From Nocardia araoensis NBRC 100135 (lineage in GTDB: Bacteria > Actinomycetota > Actinomycetes > Mycobacteriales > Mycobacteriaceae): DNA of 64,000 nucleotides. A program made the position numbers and the translations under genes. Positions 42,766 through 51,327 of the stretch are shown piece by piece (the stretch's first letter is position 1; each line of letters starts with the position of its first letter). The DNA lies in the NCBI RefSeq assembly GCF_000308435.1, contig NZ_BAFR01000351.1, positions 81,015 through 145,014 on the forward strand, in the 5' to 3' direction. Below the pieces are notes generated by a model that worked only from the letters and a program-made list of their open reading frames with translations, made no database searches and had not been told where the DNA came from.

Positions 42766-43488
42766 ATGCGCGGAACGGTCGTCGTCACCGGGGCGAGCGG
42801 GGGAATCGGGCGGCGGGTGGCGCAGCGGTTCGCCGAGGGCGGTGCGGAAGTGGTGATCACCGGTCGTTCGGCGGAACGTGTCGAACAGGCCGCGCGGGAA
42901 CTCGGAGTGCGTGGGATCGTCTGTGATGCGGGGGTTCCGTCGGACGTGGAGCGGTTCGCCGAGTCGGTCGGGCCCGAGGTGGATGTGATGGTGAACATGG
43001 CAGGAGGGAACACAGATCTGGGCGGGAGCGGCGAGGTGAGGTCGCTGGCGGAGTTGGCCGCGCAATGGCAGGCGAACCTGTCGGCGAATCTGTTGAGCGC
43101 GGTCCTGACCACCGAGGCGCTGCGGCAGCGGTTACGCCCCGGCGGAGCGGTGATCAACGTCGGCTCGATCGGCGCGGAGTACGCGGCGGGGTCCTATGGT
43201 GCCGCCAAGGCGGCACTGGCGGCGTGGTCGGCCGGGTTGTCGGCGCAGCTGGCGCCGAAGGGGGTCACGGTGAACACGGTCGCGCCCGGTTACATCGAGA
43301 ACACCGATTTCTTCCAGGGGCAGCTGAGCGAGCAACGACGCACCTGGTTGATCGACGCCACGCATAACAAACGCGCGGGTGATCCGGATGACGTCGCCGG
43401 GCTGATCGAGTTCCTGGCCTCGCCGCACGCCCGGCACATCACGGGCCAGACGATCCACGTCAACGGCGGCGCGCACACGACGAGGTGA
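42766..43488 (+). CDS. SDR family oxidoreductase
   Basis: 240-aa classical SDR with VVTGASGGIGRRVA at 6-19, VMVNMAGGN near 74, catalytic Ser in NVGSIGAEY, Tyr/Lys in SYGAAKAALA, and HITGQTIHVNGG at the end. The fold and length are normal. AGAGGAGACGAG precedes the ATG. It is controlled, most likely, by the divergent MarR protein through the 30-bp palindrome. The substrate is unknown; MarR targets of this type often detoxify small aldehydes, ketones or quinones. Confidence 0.9.
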   Translation: MRGTVVVTGASGGIGRRVAQRFAEGGAEVVITGRSAERVEQAARELGVRGIVCDAGVPSDVERFAESVGPEVDVMVNMAGGNTDLGGSGEVRSLAELAAQWQANLSANLLSAVLTTEALRQRLRPGGAVINVGSIGAEYAAGSYGAAKAALAAWSAGLSAQLAPKGVTVNTVAPGYIENTDFFQGQLSEQRRTWLIDATHNKRAGDPDDVAGLIEFLASPHARHITGQTIHVNGGAHTTR

Positions 43489-43670
43489 AAACCGGTGTGC
43501 GGACCGATTGCGTTCGCGCTGATCGCAATCCTGTCCGTGCGCCGCGGTCTGCGGTTGAATCCGGGTATCACCTCCGTTCGTCGTCCGGAGTGGTGCCGCA
43601 CCGTCTCGGTTCGCCTGGTGTCGGCGGCACCGAACCCGGGACGGACGCAGCTGCAGACGAGGAGCACCAC

Positions 43671-44492
43671 ATGACAGCGCAGACCGCCGCGGCACCTCCG
43701 ACCGACGCCTTCGTCGCCGACTGGCAGGACTGGCACCGCGGGCAGGAGGAGCGACTGGCCGACCCGCACGGTTTCCTGGCCATCACCAATCTGCACTGGC
43801 TGGCCGAGACGCCGCAGCGATTCCCCGACGCGCCGGGCGCCTGGTCCACCGGCGCCGACGGCGTCACGGTGGTTCTCGACGACGGCGAGGAACTGGTGGT
43901 CGACGGGACACCCGTGCGCGGTCGGCATGTGTTCGGGGTCATCCCGGAACGCGGTGGGGTGCACGCTGTTTGGGGTGACGCGGTGATCGAGGTCGCCAAG
44001 CGCGGCGGGCACGATATCGTCCGGCCGCGGCACCCGGACAACCCGCTGCGCACGGCGTTTCGCGGTACCCCCGCCTACCCGCCACACCCGAAGTGGGTGG
44101 TCACCGGGCGGTACGTCGCCTTCCCGGAGCCGCGGCCTACGACGGTCGGCGCCGCTGTCGAAGGACTGGAACATGTCTACGACGCGCCGGGGCGGGTCGA
44201 GTTCGAGCTGGACGGGAGGGCGCTGGGCTTGACCGCTTTCCCTGGCAAAGAGCCCGGCGGTCTGACCGTACTCTTCACCGACGAGACCTCCGGCGTCACC
44301 ACTTACGCCGCCAACCGCGTTCTGCACCTGTCACCGCCGGACGCCGACGGATCGGTGCGGCTGGACTTCAACCGCGCCGTGAATCTGCCCTGCGCTTACA
44401 CCGATCTGGCGACCTGCCCGCTGCCGCCCGCGGAGAACCGGCTCCCGGTCGCGATCGAAGCCGGCGAGCAATTGCCGTACGAACGCGCCTGA
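43671..44492 (+). CDS. DUF1684 domain-containing protein
   Basis: 273 aa of the DUF1684 family. The family's features are visible: an N-terminal WQDWHRGQEERLADPHGFLAITNLHWL block (core DPHGFLAITNLHWL), a central beta-rich domain, and the C-terminal FNRAVNLPCAYTDLATCPLPPAENRLPVAIEAGE block (core NLPCAYTDLATCPLPP). Its biochemical role is not established; it is a small beta-barrel-like cytosolic protein. AGGAG lies nine bases before the ATG. The next gene starts six bases after its stop, so it is co-transcribed with the LLM oxidoreductase. Confidence 0.85.
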   Translation: MTAQTAAAPPTDAFVADWQDWHRGQEERLADPHGFLAITNLHWLAETPQRFPDAPGAWSTGADGVTVVLDDGEELVVDGTPVRGRHVFGVIPERGGVHAVWGDAVIEVAKRGGHDIVRPRHPDNPLRTAFRGTPAYPPHPKWVVTGRYVAFPEPRPTTVGAAVEGLEHVYDAPGRVEFELDGRALGLTAFPGKEPGGLTVLFTDETSGVTTYAANRVLHLSPPDADGSVRLDFNRAVNLPCAYTDLATCPLPPAENRLPVAIEAGEQLPYERA

Positions 44493-44497
44493 ATCCC

Positions 44498-45562
44498 ATG
44501 GGCGACACGACGCCCCGGATCAGGACGCTGTCGTTCCTGACGCCGGGCAACTACCCCGACGACGACCCCTACTCCGGCCTCGAGGACACGCTGCGGCTGT
44601 TCGAGTACGGCGAAAGCCTCGGCTTCGACGGCGCTTGGATCCGGCAGCGTCATCTCGAGCACGGAGTCGGGTCGGCCGCGGTGTTCCTGGCCGCCGCAAG
44701 CCAGCGCACCAGTCGAATCGAACTGGGCACGGCCGTGATTCCGATCGGTTACGAAAGCCCGTTCCGGCTGGCCGAGGATCTGTCGCTCGCGGATGTGCTG
44801 TCGCGGGGCCGGTTGCAAGCCGGATTCAGCGCGGGCACGCCGCCGCATGCCGACTTGATCGGCAATCTGGTCTTCGACGGGGACTGGCGTACCTACGATT
44901 TGTCCTACGGACGAATCGCCCGGCTGATCCACAACCTGCGGGGCGACTACCTCGGTGACGCCGACACGGTGATCCACTCCCCGGGCAACATCCAGCGGCC
45001 CCGGTTGCAGCCGCACAATCCCGGCTTGATCGACCGGCTGTGGTACGGCGGCGCCAGCACTCGCTCGGTGCGCTGGGCCGGGGAGAACGGGCTGAACCTG
45101 CTGACCGGGAACATCGTCATCGGCGAGCGCAGCGACGATTTCATCACCACCCAGTCGAGCCTGATCGAGGAGTACCGCAGGCTGGTGGATCCGGCCCGGC
45201 CCGCCCGGGTCGCGGTGGGACGGGTGATCGTCCCGTTCGACAGCGCCGACCGATCGACTCGCGAGCGGTACCGGCAGTACGCGGCGAGCAGGCACGAGCG
45301 CACCCTCGCGCCGCAGGGTGAGCGGCGCGTCCTGTTCGCGCCGGACCTGGTCGGGCCCGCGGAGGAGATCATCGACCGGCTGCGTGCCGATCCGGTGCTC
45401 GCGCAGACCTCGGAGCTGCGGCTGGAGCTGCCGTACGAGTTCCACCGCGCCGACTACGAGCAGATCCTGCACGACACCGTGGAGCTGATCGCACCCGCGC
45501 TGGGGCGTCGGCCCGCGACCGGCGTAGCGCACGACACCGACGAGGTGACCGCGCCCGCCTGA
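44498..45562 (+). CDS. LLM class flavin-dependent oxidoreductase
   Basis: 354-aa luciferase-like monooxygenase-fold protein with TLSFLTPGNYPDDDPYSGLE at the start, ESLGFDGAWIRQRHLE, IELGTAVIPIGYESPFRLAEDL and GRLQAGFSAGTPP. Such FMN- or F420-dependent enzymes oxidise or cleave alkanes, sulfonates or amines; no substrate can be named. It follows DUF1684 with a 5-bp gap, and DUF1684 is unlikely to be its reductase. Its start ATG is at 44498; the open frame extends upstream inside DUF1684 but is not coding there. Confidence 0.87.
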   Translation: MGDTTPRIRTLSFLTPGNYPDDDPYSGLEDTLRLFEYGESLGFDGAWIRQRHLEHGVGSAAVFLAAASQRTSRIELGTAVIPIGYESPFRLAEDLSLADVLSRGRLQAGFSAGTPPHADLIGNLVFDGDWRTYDLSYGRIARLIHNLRGDYLGDADTVIHSPGNIQRPRLQPHNPGLIDRLWYGGASTRSVRWAGENGLNLLTGNIVIGERSDDFITTQSSLIEEYRRLVDPARPARVAVGRVIVPFDSADRSTRERYRQYAASRHERTLAPQGERRVLFAPDLVGPAEEIIDRLRADPVLAQTSELRLELPYEFHRADYEQILHDTVELIAPALGRRPATGVAHDTDEVTAPA

Positions 45563-45591
45563 TTCGTGAGCGGATCGACTTCACGAGCCGG

Positions 45592-46083
45592 TCACCGATC
45601 GGCGTGTCGGTGGCCGGTGATCCAGGTGTCGGTGAACTCCGCCTCCGCGGCGAGCATGTCGAGCAGCCGGGCGACGACGGCGGCTTCGATCTTCCTGCCG
45701 AACAACGGGATGCCGACCTCGGCCACCCCGTCCACGACCGCCGCCGCGGCGGCGTCCTCCTCGATGAGCCGGACGGTGCCGCTCACCCGTGCGGGCACAC
45801 CCTGGACGCCTGCGTCGAAACCGCCGCCCTCACGGGTGTAGGTCTCGGTGCGGATGACGACCAGCCCCTCGGGGCGCACCGCGGTGACGGCACCGGGCAA
45901 CTCCGCCGCCGCTATGGTCTGCACCATTCGCACGTGCACACGGTCCTCGGCGGTATCGAGCTCGAGGAGCTCTCCGCCGATCTGCTCGACGCGGTCCTTC
46001 CAGTACCGCTCGTCGGCCAGCGCCGCGCGAAGCGCCTCGGCCGAATGGGAGTAGGTGGCCTTGTACGCCAGGGGGGTCGCCAT
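45592..46083 (-). CDS. DUF2505 domain-containing protein
   Basis: 163-aa protein of the DUF2505 family, START/SRPBCC-like in fold. The typical beginning YKATYSHSAEALRAALADERYWKDRVEQIG (core SAEALRAALADERYW) and the end block VGIPLFGRKIEAAVVARLLDMLAAEAEFTDTWI (core GIPLFGRKIEAAVV) are clear. These actinobacterial proteins are predicted to bind a hydrophobic ligand; function is unproven. The ATG at 46083 is the family-like start, and a longer frame to 46674 is unsupported. It is convergent with the LLM gene. Confidence 0.85.
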   Translation of the reverse strand: MATPLAYKATYSHSAEALRAALADERYWKDRVEQIGGELLELDTAEDRVHVRMVQTIAAAELPGAVTAVRPEGLVVIRTETYTREGGGFDAGVQGVPARVSGTVRLIEEDAAAAAVVDGVAEVGIPLFGRKIEAAVVARLLDMLAAEAEFTDTWITGHRHADR

Positions 46084-46556
46084 ATCGGCACACGCTACCT
46101 GCCGACACTGTCTCGCGGAGTCGGCGAATCGCCGATCCTGGGGACGGGGTCCGCCGAATTCCGCTGGGAAACAGCAGCTTCGACACCGACATGCCCTGTC
46201 CCGCATGTCTTCTACCCGCGCTGCGGCGCGCCTTGTCCGGCCCCGTCCGTGCAACCGCCGCTCGGTCGCGGCGTGCTCGATGTCGCGACGAATGGCCTCG
46301 TCGCAGGGTGTGGTCGATGAGTGTCCGTCAAGGACTCGGAATGTGACCGGCCGCCCGGCTTGGCGCGAGCGGGGTTCCGCCCGGCGGAATCCGCTGATGG
46401 TCGCGCCTGTCGCCGAACGCGGACGGGTACCGCGCCAACCGACATGCGTCCTCAGGAGGCGTGGCAATGGTTCCGGACCGACGCTGCCGGACCGCTCCCA
46501 GCACGAGGCGAACTGGACCGGGCCGGTGGATGGGAAGTCCGATCCCGGGGATCCGG
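46084..46556. other. Intergenic region, nothing recognised
   Basis: About 470 bases with open frames on both strands but no family-like sequence or ribosome binding site. It should carry the DUF2505 promoter. Confidence 0.45.
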
Positions 46557-46763
46557 TCAGGGCAGACGCATGAGCCGGCGGGAGAGCGTGAACAGGCGGC
46601 GGGCGAGTTTGACGACCGGGAGGCCGAGGGGAAGCAGGATGACCGTCACGCACAGCACCCCGCCGACGAGCCACAGCACGGCCGCGACCAGCCCCAGTAC
46701 CGTGCCGAGCACGGCCGTGAGGATCCCCAGCACGACGCCGAGCAGGCCTTGTAGCAGTCGCAT
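46557..46763 (-). CDS. Small two-helix membrane protein
   Basis: 68 aa, almost entirely hydrophobic: two membrane segments (residues 3-24 and 27-49, LLGVVLGILTAVLGTVLGL and LWLVGGVLCVTVILLPLGL), then a basic tail ending RRLMRLP. The leucine/valine/glycine pattern suggests a packed helical hairpin. GGAAGG lies six bases before the ATG. The start lies 108 bp from the divergent cyclase gene. No family is recognised; small proteins of this type may modulate other membrane complexes. Confidence 0.65.
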   Translation of the reverse strand: MRLLQGLLGVVLGILTAVLGTVLGLVAAVLWLVGGVLCVTVILLPLGLPVVKLARRLFTLSRRLMRLP

Positions 46764-46858
46764 GATGACCTTCCGGTGTCCATTCTGCGCTTCTTCGGGG
46801 CGACGCGCATGTACCGAGCGCGCTCGGCGACTCCGTATACGACCACGGGATCGGTCGG

Positions 46859-46864
46859 TAGCGT
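46859..46864 (+). promoter_or_regulatory. Candidate -10 of a leaderless cyclase-gene transcript
   Basis: TAGCGT lies seven bases before the ATG at 46872, identical in sequence and spacing to the hexamer before 37657. Confidence 0.4.
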
Positions 46865-46871
46865 CCCTGGT

Positions 46872-47540
46872 ATGAGCCGAGCGATCGTGGAGCTGTCGCA
46901 TCCGATCTCGGACGGCATGCTCACCTATCCGGGCCTGCCCGCGCCACGCGTCACCACGGCCGTAGGACGTGACCGATCGCCGTTGATCGACATGACCTAC
47001 GAGATCGCACGCGTGGATATGGTCGGCCACACCGGGACCTATATCGACGCGCCTTTCCATTTCCACGCCGAGGGCGCAGACATCGCCGAGCTGCCGTTGG
47101 AGCGGCTGTTCAACGTGCCGATCGTGCTGATCCGCGCGTCGGGACTGCGCGCGGTGGGCCCCGATGTGCTCGGCGATCCCGCGCGCCTGTGGGGCAAGGC
47201 GGTGCTGGTGCACACCGGTTGGTCGGCCAAGTGGGGGTCGGCCGGGTACCGGGACTCCGGGCATCCGTTCCTGGTCGGTGAGGTCGCCGACGCCCTGGTC
47301 GCCGCGAATGTGGCGCTGGTGGGAATCGACTCGCTCGACGTCGACGACACGTCGTTGCCCATCCGTCCGTGCCATCACACGCTGCTGGGCGCGGGAATTC
47401 CGATCATCGAGCAGATGACGAATCTGGACGCGCTGCCCGGCACCGGTGCCAAGCTGGTCGCACTGCCCGCACCGGTGCGCGGGATGGGCTCGTTTCCGCT
47501 GCGCGTCGTGGCGTGGACCGAGCACGGCGGCGTGACATAG
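46872..47540 (+). CDS. Cyclase family protein (kynurenine formamidase-like)
   Basis: 222-aa metal-dependent hydrolase. The family motif H-x-G-T-x-x-D-x-P-x-H-F is present as HTGTYIDAPFHF near residue 57, a two-metal site as in kynurenine formamidase; the usual His of GTH is Tyr here. The start is MSRAIVELSHPISDGMLTYPGLP (core ELSHPISDGM), and the C-terminal HHTLLGAGIPIIEQMTNL is typical. The substrate could be N-formylkynurenine or a similar amide or lactone. The ATG at 46872 fits a leaderless transcript; the frame extends to 46776 without support. Confidence 0.85.
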   Translation: MSRAIVELSHPISDGMLTYPGLPAPRVTTAVGRDRSPLIDMTYEIARVDMVGHTGTYIDAPFHFHAEGADIAELPLERLFNVPIVLIRASGLRAVGPDVLGDPARLWGKAVLVHTGWSAKWGSAGYRDSGHPFLVGEVADALVAANVALVGIDSLDVDDTSLPIRPCHHTLLGAGIPIIEQMTNLDALPGTGAKLVALPAPVRGMGSFPLRVVAWTEHGGVT

Positions 47541-47832
47541 ACGCTGTCGGCGGCGAATCCGCTCCCGTTCTCACCGACCGTGATCCCGGCCGGTAGGACG
47601 AGACCGCTCGCGAGCGCGCCGACGGCGCCGTCGGGTAGCGGTGCGATGCCGCCCGGTGCGTCGTTCGTGGCGCGCGTGCGCGGAGAAATCGACATCGCAG
47701 TCGGATCGCGATCAATGATTTCGATCCCGCGATCGGGTGCTCTTGATCCGCCGGAGTTCCTCGCGTCGGCGAGGTTACGGTCGAGATGTCCCGCTGGTGG
47801 AATCGGGCACCGGACCGACGAGGTGTAGTCGA
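47541..47832. other. Upstream region of the lipid cluster
   Basis: 292 bases with no gene. It must hold the promoter of the cluster beginning at 47833. The AT-richer stretch CGATCAATGATTTCGATC near 47708-47725 is an imperfect inverted repeat (GATC/GATC ends) and the best operator candidate. Confidence 0.4.
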
Positions 47833-48813
47833 GTGAATGCCGAAGACAGTGATCCGAACGGCGAGAAGCCGGAACCCCGCAGGAAGACGATCAGCAGTCC
47901 TTACATTCATCGGCTGCAGCGTCGGCATTTCCTGCTGTTCGATATCCTGCCGATTCTCGGCACGGCCGGAGCGTTCGCCTTTCTCCGGGTGCATCCGTTC
48001 GGCCCGACCGAATTCCTGCTGCTGTTCTCGATGTGGTTGGCCACCGGGCTGGGCGTGACCGTCGGCTACCACCGGTTGTTCACCCATCGCACCTTCAAGG
48101 CGACGCCGTGGGTCGCCGGTGTGCTGGCGGTGCTCGGCTCGATGGCCGGACAGGGCGGCGTGGTGTCCTGGGTGGCCCTGCATCGGCGGCATCACGAGTA
48201 CAGCGATCGCGAAGGAGACCCGCACTCGCCGAACCTTTCCGGCGGCGGCCTGCGCGGAACGCTACGGGGCTTGGCGCATTCGCATTTCCTGTGGATGCGC
48301 CGCCACGAGTACCCGAACGTCGTGCACTACGCGCCGGACCTCATCAAGGATCGCGGCCTGGTGCGAATAGCCCGCCTGTACTACTACTGGGTGGCGCTCG
48401 GACTGCTGCTTCCCGCGGTGGTCGGCGGAGTGGTCTCGCTCAGCTGGACCGGTGCGGTGAGTGGCCTGTTGTGGGGCGGTCTGGTGCGGATCTTCGTGCT
48501 CGAGCACATCGTCTGGGCGATCAATTCGTTCCTGCACATGTTCGGCACCCGCCGCTACGCGTCACGGGAGAACAGCCACAACGGCGGCGTCTTCGCTCTG
48601 GTGACGTTGGGGGAGTCGTGGCACAACAACCATCACGCGTTTCCCGAGTCGCCGTCCTTCGGTTTGGAGTGGTACCGGCTCGATCCCGGATTCTGGGTCA
48701 TCAAAATGCTCGAGATCTGCGGGCTGGCCTGGGATCTGAAAGTACCGTCCGCGACGCGGACGGCCGCCAAACGTCTTTCCGGAAAAGCCGAGCCCGTCGG
48801 CAACGCAGTGTGA
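47833..48813 (+). CDS. Membrane fatty acid desaturase
   Basis: 326-aa integral di-iron desaturase of the acyl-CoA/acyl-ACP type. The three His boxes are present: HRLFTH (80-85), HRRHH (117-121) and HNNHH (264-268). Four membrane segments are visible. It starts the cluster; the ACP gene follows three bases after its stop, which suggests an ACP-bound substrate, as in the JamB-like desaturases/acetylenases that work with a FAAL and a dedicated ACP. The GTG at 47833 is the likely start; a longer frame to 47737 lies in the promoter region. Confidence 0.9.
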   Translation: MNAEDSDPNGEKPEPRRKTISSPYIHRLQRRHFLLFDILPILGTAGAFAFLRVHPFGPTEFLLLFSMWLATGLGVTVGYHRLFTHRTFKATPWVAGVLAVLGSMAGQGGVVSWVALHRRHHEYSDREGDPHSPNLSGGGLRGTLRGLAHSHFLWMRRHEYPNVVHYAPDLIKDRGLVRIARLYYYWVALGLLLPAVVGGVVSLSWTGAVSGLLWGGLVRIFVLEHIVWAINSFLHMFGTRRYASRENSHNGGVFALVTLGESWHNNHHAFPESPSFGLEWYRLDPGFWVIKMLEICGLAWDLKVPSATRTAAKRLSGKAEPVGNAV

Positions 48814-48816
48814 GGA

Positions 48817-49083
48817 ATGCGCAACGTGGATACGAGTAGAGAAGCCATCGTCCGCTGGTGCAGGGAGTACCTCGGGAATTTGCTCGAGATTCCGGCGGAG
48901 GCGGTGGACCCCGCCGCCGATTTCGACCGGTTGGGCGTGGACTCCGCCCTCGCGGTGGCGCTGCTGATGGAAGTGGAGCAGCGGTACGGCGTCGATCTCG
49001 CTCCCGAAGATCTCTTCGAGAACCCCAATATCAACGCGGTGGCCGGTTATCTGCACGAGCAGAGCCACAAGAGCGTGGCCTAG
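48817..49083 (+). CDS. Acyl carrier protein
   Basis: 88-aa ACP. The phosphopantetheine attachment Ser43 is in LGVDSALAVAL, and helices II and III read VALLMEVEQRYGVDL and LFENPNINAVAGYL. The normal L-x-x-L after the Ser reads A-L-A. It would carry the fatty acid activated by the FAAL at 51328 while the desaturase, CFA-type methyltransferase and P450s modify it. Its stop is two bases before the GTG of the methyltransferase. Confidence 0.92.
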   Translation: MRNVDTSREAIVRWCREYLGNLLEIPAEAVDPAADFDRLGVDSALAVALLMEVEQRYGVDLAPEDLFENPNINAVAGYLHEQSHKSVA

Positions 49084-49085
49084 CC

Positions 49086-49988
49086 GTGTCCGCATCGATC
49101 GACGCCGAGCGGGCCGACGCCGCGGCGGCCGCGATCCGGCATCACTACGACGCGGGCAACGACTTCTACCGGCTCTGGCTCGACTCATCGCTGACCTACT
49201 CCTGCGCGCTGCGGGAAACCGACGAGGACACCCTGGAGGCGGCCCAGGAACGGAAGTTGCGGTTCCACCTCGACGCGATCGGTGCCGACAACGCCGCGGC
49301 GGTGTTGGACATCGGGTGCGGGTGGGGCGCGACCCTGCAACGTCTTTCCCGGCAGCATGCGGTCGCGCGGTCGATCGGGCTGACCCTGAGCGCCGAGCAG
49401 GCAGAGTTCGTGCGGGACCGCGACCTGCCGGGTGTCGAAGTGCGGCTGGAGAACTGGGCACACTACGAGCCGGACATCCGATTCGACGGCATCATCTCGA
49501 TCGGCGCCTTCGAGCACTTCGCCCGCCCGGATGACGAGCCCGCCGAGAAGATCCGGGTCTACCGGGAGTTCTTCACCCGCTGTCGTGACTGGCTGAACGA
49601 CGATGGTGTGCTGTCGTTGCAGACGATCGTCTACGCCGATATGAACCGCGAGCAGGCGAGCGCGTTCATGCAGCGCGAGATCTTCCCGGACGCCGACCTG
49701 CCGACGTTCGCGGAGATCGCGGCCGCGGCCGAAGGCGTCTTCGAGATCCGCTCCGTCGTCAACGGACGCCTGGATTACGCGTGGACCTGCGAAGAATGGG
49801 CACGCAGACTGCGGGCGAGCCGTGCGGAGGCCGTCGAGGTCGTCGGCCCGGAAGTGGTCGCACGCTACGAGCGGTATCTGAAGCTGTCCGCGCTCGGTTT
49901 CCGGATGGGCAAGATCGGGTTGCTGCGGCTGGTGCTCGCGCCCTATCGCGACCACTTCTTCGCCGGACGGGAAGTGCGGACCGGATGA
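49086..49988 (+). CDS. Cyclopropane-fatty-acid synthase family methyltransferase
   Basis: 300-aa SAM-dependent methyltransferase of the CFA/mycolic-acid cyclopropane synthase family. The substrate-pocket motif HYDAGNDFYRLWLDSSLTYSCA (core HYDAGNDFYRLWLD) and SAM motif I VLDIGCGWGATL are clear, followed by SIGAFEHFARP. It lacks the N-terminal extension of CFA synthases and is close in length to mycobacterial CMAS enzymes. It would cyclopropanate or methylate the double bond made by the upstream desaturase, probably on the ACP. The GTG at 49086 is five bases after the ACP stop; the P450 start overlaps its end (ATGA). Confidence 0.9.
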   Translation: MSASIDAERADAAAAAIRHHYDAGNDFYRLWLDSSLTYSCALRETDEDTLEAAQERKLRFHLDAIGADNAAAVLDIGCGWGATLQRLSRQHAVARSIGLTLSAEQAEFVRDRDLPGVEVRLENWAHYEPDIRFDGIISIGAFEHFARPDDEPAEKIRVYREFFTRCRDWLNDDGVLSLQTIVYADMNREQASAFMQREIFPDADLPTFAEIAAAAEGVFEIRSVVNGRLDYAWTCEEWARRLRASRAEAVEVVGPEVVARYERYLKLSALGFRMGKIGLLRLVLAPYRDHFFAGREVRTG

Positions 49989-51244
49989 CGGTGCGAGCAC
50001 ACGACCATGCCGAGGCGGTGCGGGCCCGCGTCCGGTTCAACCCGTTCGGCGCCGAGTTCCGGCGTGACCCCTATCCGCTCTACCGGCAGCTTCGCGAGGC
50101 GCGGCCGGTGCACAAGACGCTGGGCATGTGGGTGCTCACGCGGCATGCCGATGTCCGCGGCGTCCTGCGCGACCGTTCCTTCAGCGCCGGGCTGATCCCC
50201 CGGCTGGTCGGCGAGCAGGCCGAGCGCTTCGGACAGCGCGATGTCGCGCGCCTCCAGCGGCTGGGCCGCAAATCGCTGGTGTTCACCGACAATCCGGACC
50301 ACGCGCGACTGCGCGGACTGGTGAACCGGGTGTTCACCGCCCCGGCGATCGCCGAACTGCGCCCCGTGGTGGTGCGGGCGACCGAGGAGCTGCTGCGGCG
50401 AGCGCGGGACGCGGGCGGCTTGGACGTGATCACCGAGTTGGCCGCGCCATTGCCGGTGACGGTGCTGTGCGAGTGGATGGACCTGCCGGGCGATCTGCGT
50501 GCACGGGTCGGCCCATGGACACACGACATCCGGTTTCTGCTGGAACCCGGGTTGATGAAGGCGGAGGACTTCGCGCGCGTGTGCGCGGTGGTCGAGGAGT
50601 TCGCCGCGGCCTTGGACGCGGTGCTCGCCGAACGGCGCCTCCGGCCCGGCGTCGACCTGATCAGCAGGCTGCTCGCCGCGCGCACCGCGGGTGGCGACAC
50701 GCTCAGCGACGAGGAGCTCGTCTTCGTCTGCATCATGTGCTTCGTCGCGGGCAACGAGACCACGAAATCCTTGATCGGCAACGGTGTGCTGGCCCTGCTG
50801 CGCCATCCGGACCAGGCCGCGCTGCTGCGGGACCGGCCGGAGTTCGTGCGGGCCGCGGTCACCGAGGCGCTGCGCTACGACTGTCCGCTCCAGCTGACCA
50901 AGCGCCTGGCCACCCGCGAAGTCGACCTCGACGGACATCGCGTTTCGGCCGGTGACCAAGTGCTGGTGTGCCTGGGCGCCGCCAACCGCGACCCCGCCGT
51001 GTTCGACCGCCCCGACGAGTTCGACCTGACCCGCACCGCCGCGGACCATCTCGCGTTCGGGCACGGCATGCACGGGTGCCTGGGCGGACCGCTGGCCGAA
51101 CTGCAGGCCGAGGTCGCCTTCGACCACCTGTACCGGCATTCGGGCGGTGTGGAACTGCGAGACGGCGAACTCGAATGGCAGGACCACAGTTTCATCGTCC
51201 GCGGGCTGAAACATCTCCCGGTCACACTGCGGAACGTCCGATGA
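49985..51244 (+). CDS. Cytochrome P450
   Basis: 419-aa soluble bacterial P450. The heme ligand Cys365 is in FGHGMHGCLGG. The I-helix motif has an unusual form, FVAGNETTKSL (A-G-N-E-T-T instead of A-G-H/D-E-T-T). The E-x-x-R pair is in TEALRYD, and the start is RVRFNPFGAEFRRDPYPLYRQL. It is likely to oxidise a fatty acyl substrate on the ACP. The ATG overlaps the methyltransferase stop, and its own stop overlaps the tiny ORF at 51241. Confidence 0.92.
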   Translation: MTVRAHDHAEAVRARVRFNPFGAEFRRDPYPLYRQLREARPVHKTLGMWVLTRHADVRGVLRDRSFSAGLIPRLVGEQAERFGQRDVARLQRLGRKSLVFTDNPDHARLRGLVNRVFTAPAIAELRPVVVRATEELLRRARDAGGLDVITELAAPLPVTVLCEWMDLPGDLRARVGPWTHDIRFLLEPGLMKAEDFARVCAVVEEFAAALDAVLAERRLRPGVDLISRLLAARTAGGDTLSDEELVFVCIMCFVAGNETTKSLIGNGVLALLRHPDQAALLRDRPEFVRAAVTEALRYDCPLQLTKRLATREVDLDGHRVSAGDQVLVCLGAANRDPAVFDRPDEFDLTRTAADHLAFGHGMHGCLGGPLAELQAEVAFDHLYRHSGGVELRDGELEWQDHSFIVRGLKHLPVTLRNVR

Positions 51245-51318
51245 CCGCGCCCGGTTCGGCGAAGACGTGGCTGCGGTCCGCGGCCGTCGCGGCGGCGATG
51301 ACCGCGGCATTGCAGTGA
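51241..51318 (+). CDS. 25-aa ORF in the lipid operon
   Basis: A very small frame, MTAPGSAKTWLRSAAVAAAM, that begins by ATGA overlap with the P450 stop and ends with TGA nine bases before the FAAL start. The Ala-rich end could be a short helix, but it could also just serve translational coupling between the P450 and the FAAL. No family is recognised. Confidence 0.4.
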   Translation: MTAPGSAKTWLRSAAVAAAMTAALQ

Positions 51319-51327
51319 GGACCCGAC

